Shown: positions 39,508-48,716, counted from the stretch's first letter. The stretch is DNA of 64,000 bases from Microcaldota archaeon (GCA_021814005.1 JAKAJC010000001.1:99824-163823); one strand, 5' to 3'. Program-made: numbers and translations. Notes: a model not told the origin generated them from the letters alone.

Positions 39508-42030
39508 TCATGCGAATATTGATGCCAGCGAATCCTTGATTTTGGGTTTGGTAATCACGGTGGCATAGCGCTGATAGTCGGCCTCATAGGCCCAATGCGT
39601 CACGATGATGTAGTAGCCGTCCGGGTATTTGTCGCGCAATTTCCTGAACCGCTCCTCCAAGTCCTTGTTGCGCTTCTCCACCCACGATCCAGTCTCGATT
39701 TCGAAGGCTATCCGCTTGCCCTTGGAGGAAACCACTATGTCCGGCTCCACGGAATCGTTCAAGATGACGGTTTCGCAATAGGGTTTTACCGCATCGCGCA
39801 CCATGAGCACCATCAGAGCATGGGTCGGCCCCTGGTTGCCGTGCGGTTTTACCATCCATTTGGGGCCGCGACCGCCCCCGAACGGCTCCAAGCTCACTTC
39901 TTGATAGCCCATGCTCTTGAGCACCCGGAGCTGGTTTTCGTCCATTTCCGAGTATTTGTAGTAATCCGCGTCGGTGTCAAGCCCGACCTCATACTTTTGC
40001 TTGCCCCGTAAGCCCTCTTCTGGGCTTAAGGGAGCCCTGAAAGTCTGCTTGCTCTCAGCCACGGCCCCCAAATGCTGTTTCTGCGACAAATGGATCACTT
40101 CGTTGGGGTCGGTGGTAATCATGTCGTGGATGGTCTTGGAGGGCTTGGTGAAGAAGCGGGTTCTATCCTCGCCAGAAATAAGAAGCCCGTGCCCCTTGCC
40201 GCATTTTATCAAAAAGTCCTTCTCGGAAGCGTTCAATTTGAGAGAATCCGAAATCAGATCTATATTCGTCGTATTCTGGTGCATCAGGATTTTGGTGGCC
40301 GTCTGATTAAGGATAGACCGCCCGCCATCAGTAGAAAGCAAATCCTCAAGCTCCTGCGTGATGAAGCCCAATGACGTGCCGAACTTGCGCGAGGTCTTGA
40401 TGAAGTCGAGCAAATACCCCTCGGCTTCCTTCGAGCGCAATAATGCCCAGCCCTCATCGATGAGCAAAACCTTGGGCTTGTTGTCCATCTTTATCTCCCT
40501 GAACAGGAAGTCCAGCACGGCGAACATCATCAAAGTCCGGACAGAAGAGGGCAGCTTCGACAAATCAAAGTTGATGAAGCGCTGCTGCAAATCGATTTTG
40601 GTTTTCCTGTCCAAAAAGCCGAAGAAGCCGTCCCGCGTATACATCGCAGTCCTGTTTGACAATACTTCCAACGAGCGGGTTTCCTGCTTGCTCAAAGACT
40701 TGTCTGACTTTGACAAATCCTTGCGGTTCTTCTGCACGATGGTATAGAAATCCGAAAAGGTGGGCGGCTCCTTGTTCCAGGTGGAGGGGTCGCTCTGGAA
40801 AATGCCCTTCAACTCATAGGTTTGCAGGAGCATTTGGTTCAAAACTCCCTTCTGGCTCTCGCTCATGCCTCCGATGATGATATCGAAGATGGAAATGAGA
40901 GAAAGCATTTTCGAGCCGAAGTCCTCATTAGCCAAATCGAAGATGTTGATGATGCTATCCGAATAGCGGGACAGTTCGATGGTTTGCCCGCCAAATCGGT
41001 TGCACAGCTCCTTGTATTCGGAATTCGGATCCAGCACATAGATGCGCGCATCCATGGCAATAAACAACTGAATCAGGAGATACTTCGCCGTGTAGCTCTT
41101 CCCGCTCCCCGACGTGCCCAGAATGAAGAAGTGCTTGTTTGGCAGGGCGTCAAAATCTACATAAACAGGCGTTTTGGTTTCCTCCTCTTTGCCCAATAGC
41201 ACGCCTTTCCTAATCGCACAGGAGGACGAGATGAATGGAATGGTAGCAGCAAGTGAATTCGTAGAAAACTCCTGCTGGACTTTCAAATCATCCTCTCCAA
41301 GAGGCAGGCAGGACCGCACTGCCGGAGCCATGCGGTAATTGCAGCTTTTCGGGATGATGAGCATGGAGTTCAAATTAGACTTGCATTTCTCAGTCAGGAA
41401 ATTCAATTTCTCCTCGGTATCCGCTTTGTTGTCAAGATACAACGACACGCGGAAAATCTTCTCCTCTCCCTTATACAATGCCTCGTAAAGCCTTTTCGTA
41501 TCTGCCAATTTGGTTTCCAGCGCCTGATTGGGGATGCCCTTGGTCTGGCTCATGTACAAGTCGGTGGTTTGGTGGAGAATCTGGTTGTGCAAATAAGCCA
41601 AAGTGTCATTTATCGACAATGGCTCGATGTGCTTCGAGATATCATAATCCTCGTTTTTGGACAAGAAAGTGCGCAGCCATCCGTCTTCGACATGACGGGG
41701 ATAGCCGCCGGCCTGGATCACCCTGTGCCTCATCTCGTTGAAGCGGGCGCTGTCGGGAGTAATCACAACGCGGGAGGGGGCCAACAGATAGGGGAACAGC
41801 TCCTGCAACTGTGGCTTGGCCTCTTTCGGGGCCAGAAACGGGATATTCTTCTGCCACCACGGGATTTCGAATACCTTCAACTGCTGCCGCTCAAGGACCG
41901 CCTTGACGCGCTCGGTTACCTTGCGCTCAATCTCGTCCTCGTTTATGGCGATGGGCGGGGTTTTTTCTTCCGGTTTTCCAATGGGATATTGTTTCGGTTT
42001 GGGTTTGGAGTTCCTTGTCTTCTTGGCCAT
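39508..42030 (-). CDS. VirB4-like conjugation ATPase with extra C-terminal domain
   Basis: FFILGTSGSGKSYTAKYLLIQLFIAMDARIYVLDPNSEY, VLLIDEGWALLRSKEAEGYL, GFITQELEDLL; C-term EPDIVVSSKGKRIAFEIETGS. Confidence 0.85.
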   Translation of the reverse strand: MAKKTRNSKPKPKQYPIGKPEEKTPPIAINEDEIERKVTERVKAVLERQQLKVFEIPWWQKNIPFLAPKEAKPQLQELFPYLLAPSRVVITPDSARFNEMRHRVIQAGGYPRHVEDGWLRTFLSKNEDYDISKHIEPLSINDTLAYLHNQILHQTTDLYMSQTKGIPNQALETKLADTKRLYEALYKGEEKIFRVSLYLDNKADTEEKLNFLTEKCKSNLNSMLIIPKSCNYRMAPAVRSCLPLGEDDLKVQQEFSTNSLAATIPFISSSCAIRKGVLLGKEEETKTPVYVDFDALPNKHFFILGTSGSGKSYTAKYLLIQLFIAMDARIYVLDPNSEYKELCNRFGGQTIELSRYSDSIINIFDLANEDFGSKMLSLISIFDIIIGGMSESQKGVLNQMLLQTYELKGIFQSDPSTWNKEPPTFSDFYTIVQKNRKDLSKSDKSLSKQETRSLEVLSNRTAMYTRDGFFGFLDRKTKIDLQQRFINFDLSKLPSSVRTLMMFAVLDFLFREIKMDNKPKVLLIDEGWALLRSKEAEGYLLDFIKTSRKFGTSLGFITQELEDLLSTDGGRSILNQTATKILMHQNTTNIDLISDSLKLNASEKDFLIKCGKGHGLLISGEDRTRFFTKPSKTIHDMITTDPNEVIHLSQKQHLGAVAESKQTFRAPLSPEEGLRGKQKYEVGLDTDADYYKYSEMDENQLRVLKSMGYQEVSLEPFGGGRGPKWMVKPHGNQGPTHALMVLMVRDAVKPYCETVILNDSVEPDIVVSSKGKRIAFEIETGSWVEKRNKDLEERFRKLRDKYPDGYYIIVTHWAYEADYQRYATVITKPKIKDSLASIFA

Positions 42031-42976
42031 CGGCTTCACCTCCCTTCTTTTCGAAGAATGACTTGGCGACGACCACCCGCGAGAGGTAGTCCTCGTCCAC
42101 CTCGACGTAGCCGTCGAAATACGACATGTAGAGCGAAATCAGCTCGTTGGTGGAAAGCCGCCTGGAAACCAGGCTGCAATTGGCGAGCTTCTGTTGCATG
42201 ATGGAAGTCCGGTCGGCCAGCTCCTTGCGGTCGGACTCGTCCCGCTCGGCCTCCAGCTTGTCCAGCTTCCGGCTTAACGCCGCCTGAACCTTCTCTTTGA
42301 GGATTTCGAGCCTGTCCTGGTAGCGCTTTGCCAGCGAGTCGGACGGGTCGTAGGGCACGATGAGATAGTAGAGCCGCTCCTTGACCCGGTTCTCGTTGAC
42401 GTATTTCTGCTCGAACAGCTTGAAATCCTTGTAAAGGGCGATCAGTTGGGGATTGTTGGTCTTCTCCACCCGGCTATCGTGGCCTGAGAAATAGTCGGCC
42501 AAATCCACGTTGACGGTTCGGACAAGTATCTGGACGGGGTGGGTGAGCTGGTTGAGGAAGTCGCGGTAGTTGAGGATGACGCTCTCCCGCCGCCCCTCGT
42601 CCATGTTCTCGAAATTGATGGGCGTGATGGTGAGGATGGCTCGCATCTGCCCGTTGGAGAGATAGACGGTGTTGTGCTCGATTTTGCGGACTCCTATGAA
42701 CTCCTGCACCCTCGGATCAAGCGCCCCGCCCTCTCGGATGCCCGCGTAGTACGCCCAGCGGTTGAGCAGCGACTTCTCCCATCCCAGTTGGATGAAGCCG
42801 AAACCGCAGATGATGAAGCAGGCCGGCAGGACGAACTTTCCGGGGCCCGCGAAGGGCAGGCCGTAGGAAAAGAACGCCAGAAGGGCGAACACAACGGCAT
42901 AGAGCAACTGCCCCAAGGTGAGGTTGAAGACTATTTTCTCCTTGTACTGGATTTTGTCGGGGATATCATAAGCCAT
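41927..42976 (-). CDS. PrgI/VirB3-like protein fused to a VirB4 N-terminal-like domain
   Basis: N-term YDIPDKIQYKEKIVFNLTLGQLLYAVVFALLAF; then VYLSNGQMRAILTITPINFENMDEGRRESVILNYRDFLNQLTHPVQILVRTVNVD. Confidence 0.7.
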   Translation of the reverse strand: MAYDIPDKIQYKEKIVFNLTLGQLLYAVVFALLAFFSYGLPFAGPGKFVLPACFIICGFGFIQLGWEKSLLNRWAYYAGIREGGALDPRVQEFIGVRKIEHNTVYLSNGQMRAILTITPINFENMDEGRRESVILNYRDFLNQLTHPVQILVRTVNVDLADYFSGHDSRVEKTNNPQLIALYKDFKLFEQKYVNENRVKERLYYLIVPYDPSDSLAKRYQDRLEILKEKVQAALSRKLDKLEAERDESDRKELADRTSIMQQKLANCSLVSRRLSTNELISLYMSYFDGYVEVDEDYLSRVVVAKSFFEKKGGEADGQEDKELQTQTETISHWKTGRKNPAHRHKRGRD

Positions 42977-43912
42977 TCATACCAACCCCTTGAGCAGCAT
43001 AAGCCCGCCGATTCCGGCGAGATGGATAGTTTGGCTGGCGACGCCCAGGACGGCCAGCAGGATGAGGGCGAGATTGACCAGCCCGAACGACATCAGGGCG
43101 AACATCAGGCCCACCGAGCGCACGAAGGTATCGGCCAGGTTGGGGTCGTTGGTGCCAAAGAGGGCAGAGAAGCCCAGCAGAACGAGCGCGTCGGCGGTGG
43201 TCATGAAGATAAAGACCAGCACCAGCTTGAGGAAGACGCTGCCCCATTTCTGGGTGGGCGGGATGAAGTAGAGGAATACGGCAATTGGGAAAAGCATCAT
43301 CATGATCGGGATGAACAGGTAGCGCAGAAGGAGGGTGAGGTAGGTCAGGAAACCCAATGTTACTCCGCCCAGAAGCATGACAAATGTCAGGATGGAAGCA
43401 TCGCCCGTGGTCTGGAACTTGAAGATGGAGGTCATGGACTTGCTGGCGATGGAAGAAGAGAGGTAGGCGTTGAAATCGAGCATCATGGTGAAGATTTGGA
43501 AGGAGAAGGAGAGCACCAAAACCATGATGAACATGTTTTCCATCCACTTGCGGGTTTCAAGCCTGCCTTCCACGTCGCCGGAGCGCAGGATGGAGAAGAG
43601 AGCCAGCGCCATGAGAACGAGGACGAAAAGGCCCTCCAATACGCCCATCACCGCCCCGTAGGGAACACAGAACCAGTTGGGGTCGGGGTTTGAGAACATG
43701 AACTTGAAGGCATTGTCGCTGATGGTCTGCTCTGCTTCCCCAAGCCCCTTGTTGGTGTAGGTGAAGAACGCCGTGACGATTTGGCCCGGTAAGCTTCCGA
43801 TTGCTCCAAGGAGGGGGCCCAAGTCGATGGCGGGCGGCGGGTCGTTTCCCGAGCCGTCACCTTCTGCGAAGGCGAACCCGACCAGCAAGAGGAGCAGAAG
43901 GAGGCGTTTCAT
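42977..43912 (-). CDS. polytopic TrbL/VirB6-like membrane protein
   Basis: Signal plus about 6 TM helices; position in T4SS-like operon. Confidence 0.65.
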   Translation of the reverse strand: MKRLLLLLLLVGFAFAEGDGSGNDPPPAIDLGPLLGAIGSLPGQIVTAFFTYTNKGLGEAEQTISDNAFKFMFSNPDPNWFCVPYGAVMGVLEGLFVLVLMALALFSILRSGDVEGRLETRKWMENMFIMVLVLSFSFQIFTMMLDFNAYLSSSIASKSMTSIFKFQTTGDASILTFVMLLGGVTLGFLTYLTLLLRYLFIPIMMMLFPIAVFLYFIPPTQKWGSVFLKLVLVFIFMTTADALVLLGFSALFGTNDPNLADTFVRSVGLMFALMSFGLVNLALILLAVLGVASQTIHLAGIGGLMLLKGLV

Positions 43913-43913
43913 A

Positions 43914-44141
43914 TCACACCTTGCAGTAGGTCCCTCCCATGAATTGGGCTGCCAGTAGGGGAGCCAGGAAGAGCAGTATCAGACCCACGAATACGCCTGC
44001 CAAAGCCTCCTTCCATTCGCCCCGCTCGCGGATTTCCGGCGTGGTGGCCAGTTTGAGGCCCACGAAGGCAGCCATGACGACGGACAAACCCACGGAGAAT
44101 TCCTTGAGGGTGAGGGCTGCGGCAGTGAAATCGAAAGCCAT
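43914..44141 (-). CDS. small 2-TM protein, VirB2/TrbC pilin-like
   Basis: FSVGLSVVMAAFVGLKLATTPEIRERGEWKEALAGVFVGLILLFLAPLLA. Confidence 0.6.
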   Translation of the reverse strand: MAFDFTAAALTLKEFSVGLSVVMAAFVGLKLATTPEIRERGEWKEALAGVFVGLILLFLAPLLAAQFMGGTYCKV

Positions 44142-44142
44142 A

Positions 44143-44451
44143 TCACCAGCCGCAGAGGTCGGACGATCCGGCCAGGTATTTGACCACAAGCGGAGCCAGC
44201 CAGATGATGATGACTCCCAAGATTGCGCCCTGGATCATCATTTTGGCGTTGTTGCGCTCGGTTTGCTCGTGCGAGGTGGCCAGATGGAAGCCCGCATAGG
44301 CGGCCAGCAGCACGCCGCCCGCCGTGCCGAACAGCTGGATGATGGAATAGAGCCGGCAGAGCGGCTGGTCCGGCGGAATTACGAGGCCGGTGGATGCGGC
44401 CATGGCAAGCCCCGAAAGTAGCATCAGGGCTACGGTGTCTTTGAGTTTCAT
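44143..44451 (-). CDS. small 2-TM protein with signal, VirB2/TrbC pilin-like
   Basis: IQLFGTAGGVLLAAYAGFHLATSHEQTERNNAKMMIQGAILGVIIIWLAPLVVKYL. Confidence 0.65.
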   Translation of the reverse strand: MKLKDTVALMLLSGLAMAASTGLVIPPDQPLCRLYSIIQLFGTAGGVLLAAYAGFHLATSHEQTERNNAKMMIQGAILGVIIIWLAPLVVKYLAGSSDLCGW

Positions 44452-45257
44452 GTCAATCGTCCCTCCCCCTGAAAGATGATTTTGAGATGGCCGTCAGGGA
44501 TACCGGCCTTCTGGCGTATGATGCGCATGTTGTAGGGATTGCTCTCGTAGCCTGCCGAACGGCGGTTCAGGTGAGATGCCACTTTGGGGAGCATCCCGTC
44601 TCCTAAGAATGGATCAAGGATGATGTCGCCCTCGTCGCTGAAGTGGAGGATGAGGGATTCCACCATCTCCTCGGGGAAAATGTCGGGGTTGGGCATCGGC
44701 GAGCGGGCATCCAGGTCTTGCAGGTATCGGACGGGGCCGTTTCGGCAGAATACGGCCGCGCCATGCGAATCCATGCCGCATTCCCCCTTCAACCGGCGTG
44801 ATTTGCGGGGCAGGCCCTTGGAGAAGATGAGGGTGCGCTGGATTTGGAAATCGTCCGAAAGATGGGCTTTATTGTCAAAAAGGGTGGTCTGGCGGCCGGA
44901 AATAGCCGTATTCTTGGCTGTCCGGCTCCAGAACACGTCCTCGCAGAAGCGGAAACCCGAGCGGCGCACGGCAAAGATGATGTGGGCGGGGATGGGCATC
45001 TTCTCGATGTTGCTGGCACTGTCGCTGAGGTTGATGCACAAGAAGCGTCCCGGCTCAAGCACGCGCTTGCATTCCGAAAACACGCCCATAAGGCCCTTGA
45101 GATAGGATTCGAAGTCGTTGAGATATCCGTTCCCTTCCGGGCCGGCGAGGCGGAAATTGAGGTTCGGGGGGCTTGTCACGATGAGCTGCACCGATGAGGC
45201 GGGCAGCTCCCTCATGTTCCGGGCGTCGCCGATTACTACGAGGTGTTCCGCATCCAT
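44448..45257 (-). CDS. DNA methyltransferase (N4-C/N6-A class)
   Basis: LIVTSPPNLNFRLAGPEGNGYLNDFESYL and DIILDPFLGDGMLPKVASHLNRRSAGYE. Confidence 0.85.
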   Translation of the reverse strand: MDAEHLVVIGDARNMRELPASSVQLIVTSPPNLNFRLAGPEGNGYLNDFESYLKGLMGVFSECKRVLEPGRFLCINLSDSASNIEKMPIPAHIIFAVRRSGFRFCEDVFWSRTAKNTAISGRQTTLFDNKAHLSDDFQIQRTLIFSKGLPRKSRRLKGECGMDSHGAAVFCRNGPVRYLQDLDARSPMPNPDIFPEEMVESLILHFSDEGDIILDPFLGDGMLPKVASHLNRRSAGYESNPYNMRIIRQKAGIPDGHLKIIFQGEGRLT

Positions 45258-45297
45258 GAGAATGGATGGCGCTTAAGTGGAGATATTGATTCATGTC

Positions 45298-45322
45298 GAT
45301 ACCTGCAAAATTTTGCAGGTTT
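45298..45322. promoter_or_regulatory. palindromic operator/origin candidate A, copy 1
   Basis: gatacctgcaaaattttgcaggttt containing perfect 20-bp palindrome acctgcaaaattttgcaggt (45301-45320); inverted second copy at 60102-60126. Confidence 0.75.
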
Positions 45323-45559
45323 TCAGTGCAAGGAGGATGAAATGATCTGTTTGGTTCCCTTTCTAACGACAATGCGCAGACCGATTCTCTCGCGGATCAC
45401 CCTGCGCGATTCCTGTATCTCGGCGATAATGTCGAGGTATTTCTTGACGGTGCGATAATCGATTCCGGAGCGGCGGGCCATCTGGGTGATGGTAACGGAC
45501 TTGTCTTCAGGCACCATTTCCATCACTTTCATGAGAAAGGTTTCGACCATTATTATCAC
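45323..45559 (-). CDS. small HTH DNA-binding protein
   Basis: SVTITQMARRSGIDYRTVKKYLDIIAEIQESRRVI. Confidence 0.7.
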   Translation of the reverse strand: MIIMVETFLMKVMEMVPEDKSVTITQMARRSGIDYRTVKKYLDIIAEIQESRRVIRERIGLRIVVRKGTKQIISSSLH

Positions 45560-45638
45560 CGTATATTATGCATCTTGGCGATAATAAGCCCTTTGCGATG
45601 GACACCCCATTTCCGCAGCAATTGGAATTCTTCGGGGT

Positions 45639-45675
45639 ATTTCCGCGGAAGAAGTGATGGAATTTCCGCGGAAAT
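45639..45675. promoter_or_regulatory. palindromic operator candidate B, tandem sites
   Basis: atttccgcggaa (45639-45650) and perfect atttccgcggaaat (45662-45675); another at 60043-60056. Confidence 0.7.
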
Positions 45676-45771
45676 GGCCGGCGAAACGGGAAAAACCAGG
45701 GTGCATTGCGGATAAAGAGATGGGTTTATCTCTGATAAGTTGCAAGAACACATATTGCATGGTCATATAAA

Positions 45772-45785
45772 TATATTCGAATATA
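45772..45785. promoter_or_regulatory. palindrome abutting ArsR-family start codon
   Basis: tatattcgaatata immediately before ATG at 45786. Confidence 0.5.
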
Positions 45786-46121
45786 ATGAAATATATGGAA
45801 GATGACATTTACAGCCTGCACGCCGAGACGTGCAAGGTGTTCTCGAACCCTGTGCGCATAAGGCTGCTCGAACTTATGCGGGACGGCAAATGGCATCCGG
45901 TGGGGGAGATGCAGAAAGTGGGCGGTTACGGGCAGGCCAACCTCTCGCAGCACCTATCCGTGATGAGGGGCAGGGGCGCCATTTATTCGAAAAAGGAGGG
46001 AAGGCAGGTTTTCTACCGCATCTCCGACATGCGCATAATCCGGGCATTCGACTTGATCCGGGCGGTCATATCCAGCGGCGCGAAGGCACGCGGGCGCCTG
46101 CTGGAAAAAGGGGGTTATTGA
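45786..46121 (+). CDS. ArsR-family transcriptional regulator
   Basis: CKVFSNPVRIRLLELMRDGKWHPVGEMQKVGGYGQANLSQHLSVMRGRGAIYSKKEGRQVFYRI. Confidence 0.85.
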   Translation: MKYMEDDIYSLHAETCKVFSNPVRIRLLELMRDGKWHPVGEMQKVGGYGQANLSQHLSVMRGRGAIYSKKEGRQVFYRISDMRIIRAFDLIRAVISSGAKARGRLLEKGGY

Positions 46122-46122
46122 C

Positions 46123-46740
46123 ATGAGGTTTGCATTTATAATCGCGATTTTGGCGTTGTTTGGGTTCGTAATGGCAACCATGAACGCCAGCGAAATAGCC
46201 GGGGCGAAGCAGATCATCGGCTCCAATGTTTCCTGTTCAAGCCTTTCCCAGGCCCAGTTGGAGCTTCTCGGCGAGTATTACATGGAGCAAATGCACCCGG
46301 GCGATGCGCACGAGGCGATGGACAGGATGATGGGCGGCGAGGGCTCGGACAGCCTTCGCAGCGCGCACATCCAGATGGCAGAGGTCCTATACTGCGGCAG
46401 GGCCGACACCCCTGCAACATACGGGGGGATGATGGGGATGATGCCCATGATGGGCAGGTTCGCCTACCGCAACCCGCCGGTCTCAAGCGACTACCGCGGC
46501 TACGGTATGATGGGAGGGTATGGTGGCATGATGGGCTACGGAACCGGGGGCGGGCCCGATTATTCCCTCTGGCTCCCTATCCTTGCAGTGATTGCGCTTG
46601 CCGCGCTGGCAGCGATATGGATTTACCGCAGCGCGAAAGAAAGCCGGTCCTCCGCCTCAGATATATTGAAGAGGCGCTACGCCGGCGGGGAGATAACGAA
46701 GAGGCAGTATGAAGAGATGAAAAAAGAAGTCGGGGACTGA
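46123..46740 (+). CDS. Met/Gly-rich membrane protein with SHOCT domain
   Basis: MMGGYGGMMGYGTGGG; C-term ILKRRYAGGEITKRQYEEMKKE. Confidence 0.8.
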   Translation: MRFAFIIAILALFGFVMATMNASEIAGAKQIIGSNVSCSSLSQAQLELLGEYYMEQMHPGDAHEAMDRMMGGEGSDSLRSAHIQMAEVLYCGRADTPATYGGMMGMMPMMGRFAYRNPPVSSDYRGYGMMGGYGGMMGYGTGGGPDYSLWLPILAVIALAALAAIWIYRSAKESRSSASDILKRRYAGGEITKRQYEEMKKEVGD

Positions 46741-47036
46741 TGCCCATGGAAGAAAGCAAGAATGCGTGGATTTGGGTTATTGGCGGAATCGCATTGCTTT
46801 TGCTGCTCGGCGGCTTTGGGATGGGGGGCTATGGCATGATGGGGTTCGAGCCGGGCTTCGGTTTCATATTCATGGCGCTGTTCTGGGGGGCGCTGATTTG
46901 GCTGGCCGCCACGCAAATCAACCCGTCCCGGGCAGGCAAGGAAAAAGACGACCCGATGGCCATATTGAAAAAGAGGTATGCGTCGGGAGAGATAACGAAG
47001 AAGCAGTACGAAGAGATGAAAAAAGACCTGGATTAG
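46740..47036 (+). CDS. SHOCT-domain membrane protein
   Basis: TM segments and ILKKRYASGEITKKQYEEMKKDLD. Confidence 0.8.
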   Translation: MPMEESKNAWIWVIGGIALLLLLGGFGMGGYGMMGFEPGFGFIFMALFWGALIWLAATQINPSRAGKEKDDPMAILKKRYASGEITKKQYEEMKKDLD

Positions 47037-47051
47037 CAATGGGGTGGAACA

Positions 47052-47366
47052 ATGAATAGCATCAGCGTGGTAATCTCATCCAACGAACCCGAGAAGGCCT
47101 GGAATGCCTTCCGCTTCTCCAACCTCGCGTTGGGTAAGAAGGATGAAGTAAAGGTCTTTCTCATGAACAGCGGGGTTGAATACCTGAAGGATGTCGGCAA
47201 GTTCGAGGTCAAGAAGCTCTCGGAGCAGTTCGAGGAAAAAGGAGGCAAAATCCTCGCCTGCGGCACATGCATCAAGAACAGGCAGATGGGCGACGTTTGT
47301 GAAATATCGAACCTGGAGACATTCTACAAGCTCGTGATGGAGAGCGACAAGACGGTATACTTCTGA
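47052..47366 (+). CDS. DsrE/DsrF-like family protein
   Basis: NSISVVISSNEPEKAWNAFRFSNLALGKKDEVKVFLMNSGVEYL ... GGKILACGTCIKNRQM. Confidence 0.75.
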   Translation: MNSISVVISSNEPEKAWNAFRFSNLALGKKDEVKVFLMNSGVEYLKDVGKFEVKKLSEQFEEKGGKILACGTCIKNRQMGDVCEISNLETFYKLVMESDKTVYF

Positions 47367-47519
47367 TAATCCCGCATCCCGCCTTGATTATCGCCCAAAG
47401 ACGGGTGGAACGTTTTAATACTCCAAGCCATTTAACCTAGCAGGTGATGAAGCCCGCCCTGCTGATTTTAGCAAAACCGCCGCCAAGGCCAGATGGCTTC
47501 TATTCCCGGAGGCAATTTT

Positions 47520-48716
47520 ATGGCGAGAAAGCGTGCCCAATGGCTCAATTCCACGGTAATCGGCGCCACAATCACCAGCTTCCTCTCGGACACCAGCCAC
47601 GAGGTAGTGACAGTTTTCCTTCCGTCGTTCTTGCTTATGCTTGGCGCGCCCGTCTATGCGCTCGGATTGATAGAGGGCGTGAGCGATGCCATCTCCAGTT
47701 TCGCCAAGCTGGGCGGCGGCTGGCTTGCGGACAAAACGGGGAAGCACAAGGAGATTTCAACGTTGGGTTATTGCATGACTGCCGTCTTCCCTGCTATGTT
47801 GGCGGTTGCCGCCAGCTGGCCGATGGTTCTCTTCGGGCGCGTGTTCGGCTGGTTCGGGCGGGGCCTGCGCGGGCCTCCCCGCGATGCCATACTCTCCGAT
47901 TCTGTGGATAAGAGGGATTTGGGGAAGGCATTCGGGCTTCACCGCGCAGGGGATACGCTGGGCGCTATCTCCGGCCCGATGATCGCGATGCTGCTAATAA
48001 CTTCAATCAGCCTTCGCGAGGTGTTCTGGCTTTCGCTTATTCCGGGAGTGATGGCGGCGCTGGCGTTCTGGTTCCTTGTCAGGCAAAAGAAGGGAAAGTT
48101 GTCGCCGGCAAAAAAATCGTTTTCGCTCTCGCTTGACGGGCAGCCCGGCACATTCAAGTCTTTCCTGGTGGCGATACTGGCATTTGGAATAGCCGATTTC
48201 TCGCATACGCTGCTCATTTTCTTTGCGGTTGCCACCCTCTCGCCTTCTATGGGTGCGGTCGGGGCGGCCGCAGCCGGCGCCGGCCTTTATCTCGTGCGCA
48301 ATATAGCATATGCCCTCCTATGCTATCCGTTCGGGTGGATGGGCGACCGCTTCGGGAGGCGCAATGTGCTGGCGGCCGGTTATGCCCTCGCGGTGCTGAC
48401 ATTCATTGGCTTCATCCTCTCGCCCCCAAGCCTTATTCCGTATGCGGTGCTCTTTGCCATGGCAGGCGCGTTCATCGCGGCAGAGGATACCCTTGAAGGG
48501 GCGATCGCCGGTGAGCTTGCGGACAAGTCCAGGCGCGCGCTTGGCTTCGGGATGCTTGCCACGGCTAACGGAATTGGCGATTTCATATCAAGCGCGGTCG
48601 TGAGCGGCATATGGGCTATTGCCGGATTCCGGGCAGGCTTCGCCTTCTCCGCCATCGTGGGCGCAATCGGCACAGTTATCCTAATAGGGGGAAGCACCCT
48701 GAAGGAGAACAAGTAA
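47520..48716 (+). CDS. MFS transporter
   Basis: 12-TM pattern; GWLADKTGKHKEISTLGY, GRVFGWFGRGLRGPPRDAILSD. Confidence 0.88.
   Translation: MARKRAQWLNSTVIGATITSFLSDTSHEVVTVFLPSFLLMLGAPVYALGLIEGVSDAISSFAKLGGGWLADKTGKHKEISTLGYCMTAVFPAMLAVAASWPMVLFGRVFGWFGRGLRGPPRDAILSDSVDKRDLGKAFGLHRAGDTLGAISGPMIAMLLITSISLREVFWLSLIPGVMAALAFWFLVRQKKGKLSPAKKSFSLSLDGQPGTFKSFLVAILAFGIADFSHTLLIFFAVATLSPSMGAVGAAAAGAGLYLVRNIAYALLCYPFGWMGDRFGRRNVLAAGYALAVLTFIGFILSPPSLIPYAVLFAMAGAFIAAEDTLEGAIAGELADKSRRALGFGMLATANGIGDFISSAVVSGIWAIAGFRAGFAFSAIVGAIGTVILIGGSTLKENK

Noticed and set aside
42539-43693. 384-aa plus-strand ORF opposite the VirB3/VirB6-like genes
   Set aside because: Antisense to two well-supported membrane genes; composition (Glu/His/Gln runs) is typical of a shadow ORF.
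39508-44451. Full conjugation machinery with relaxase and VirD4
   Set aside because: No relaxase or separate coupling protein could be recognised; only a minimal VirB4/B3/B6/B2-like set is supported.
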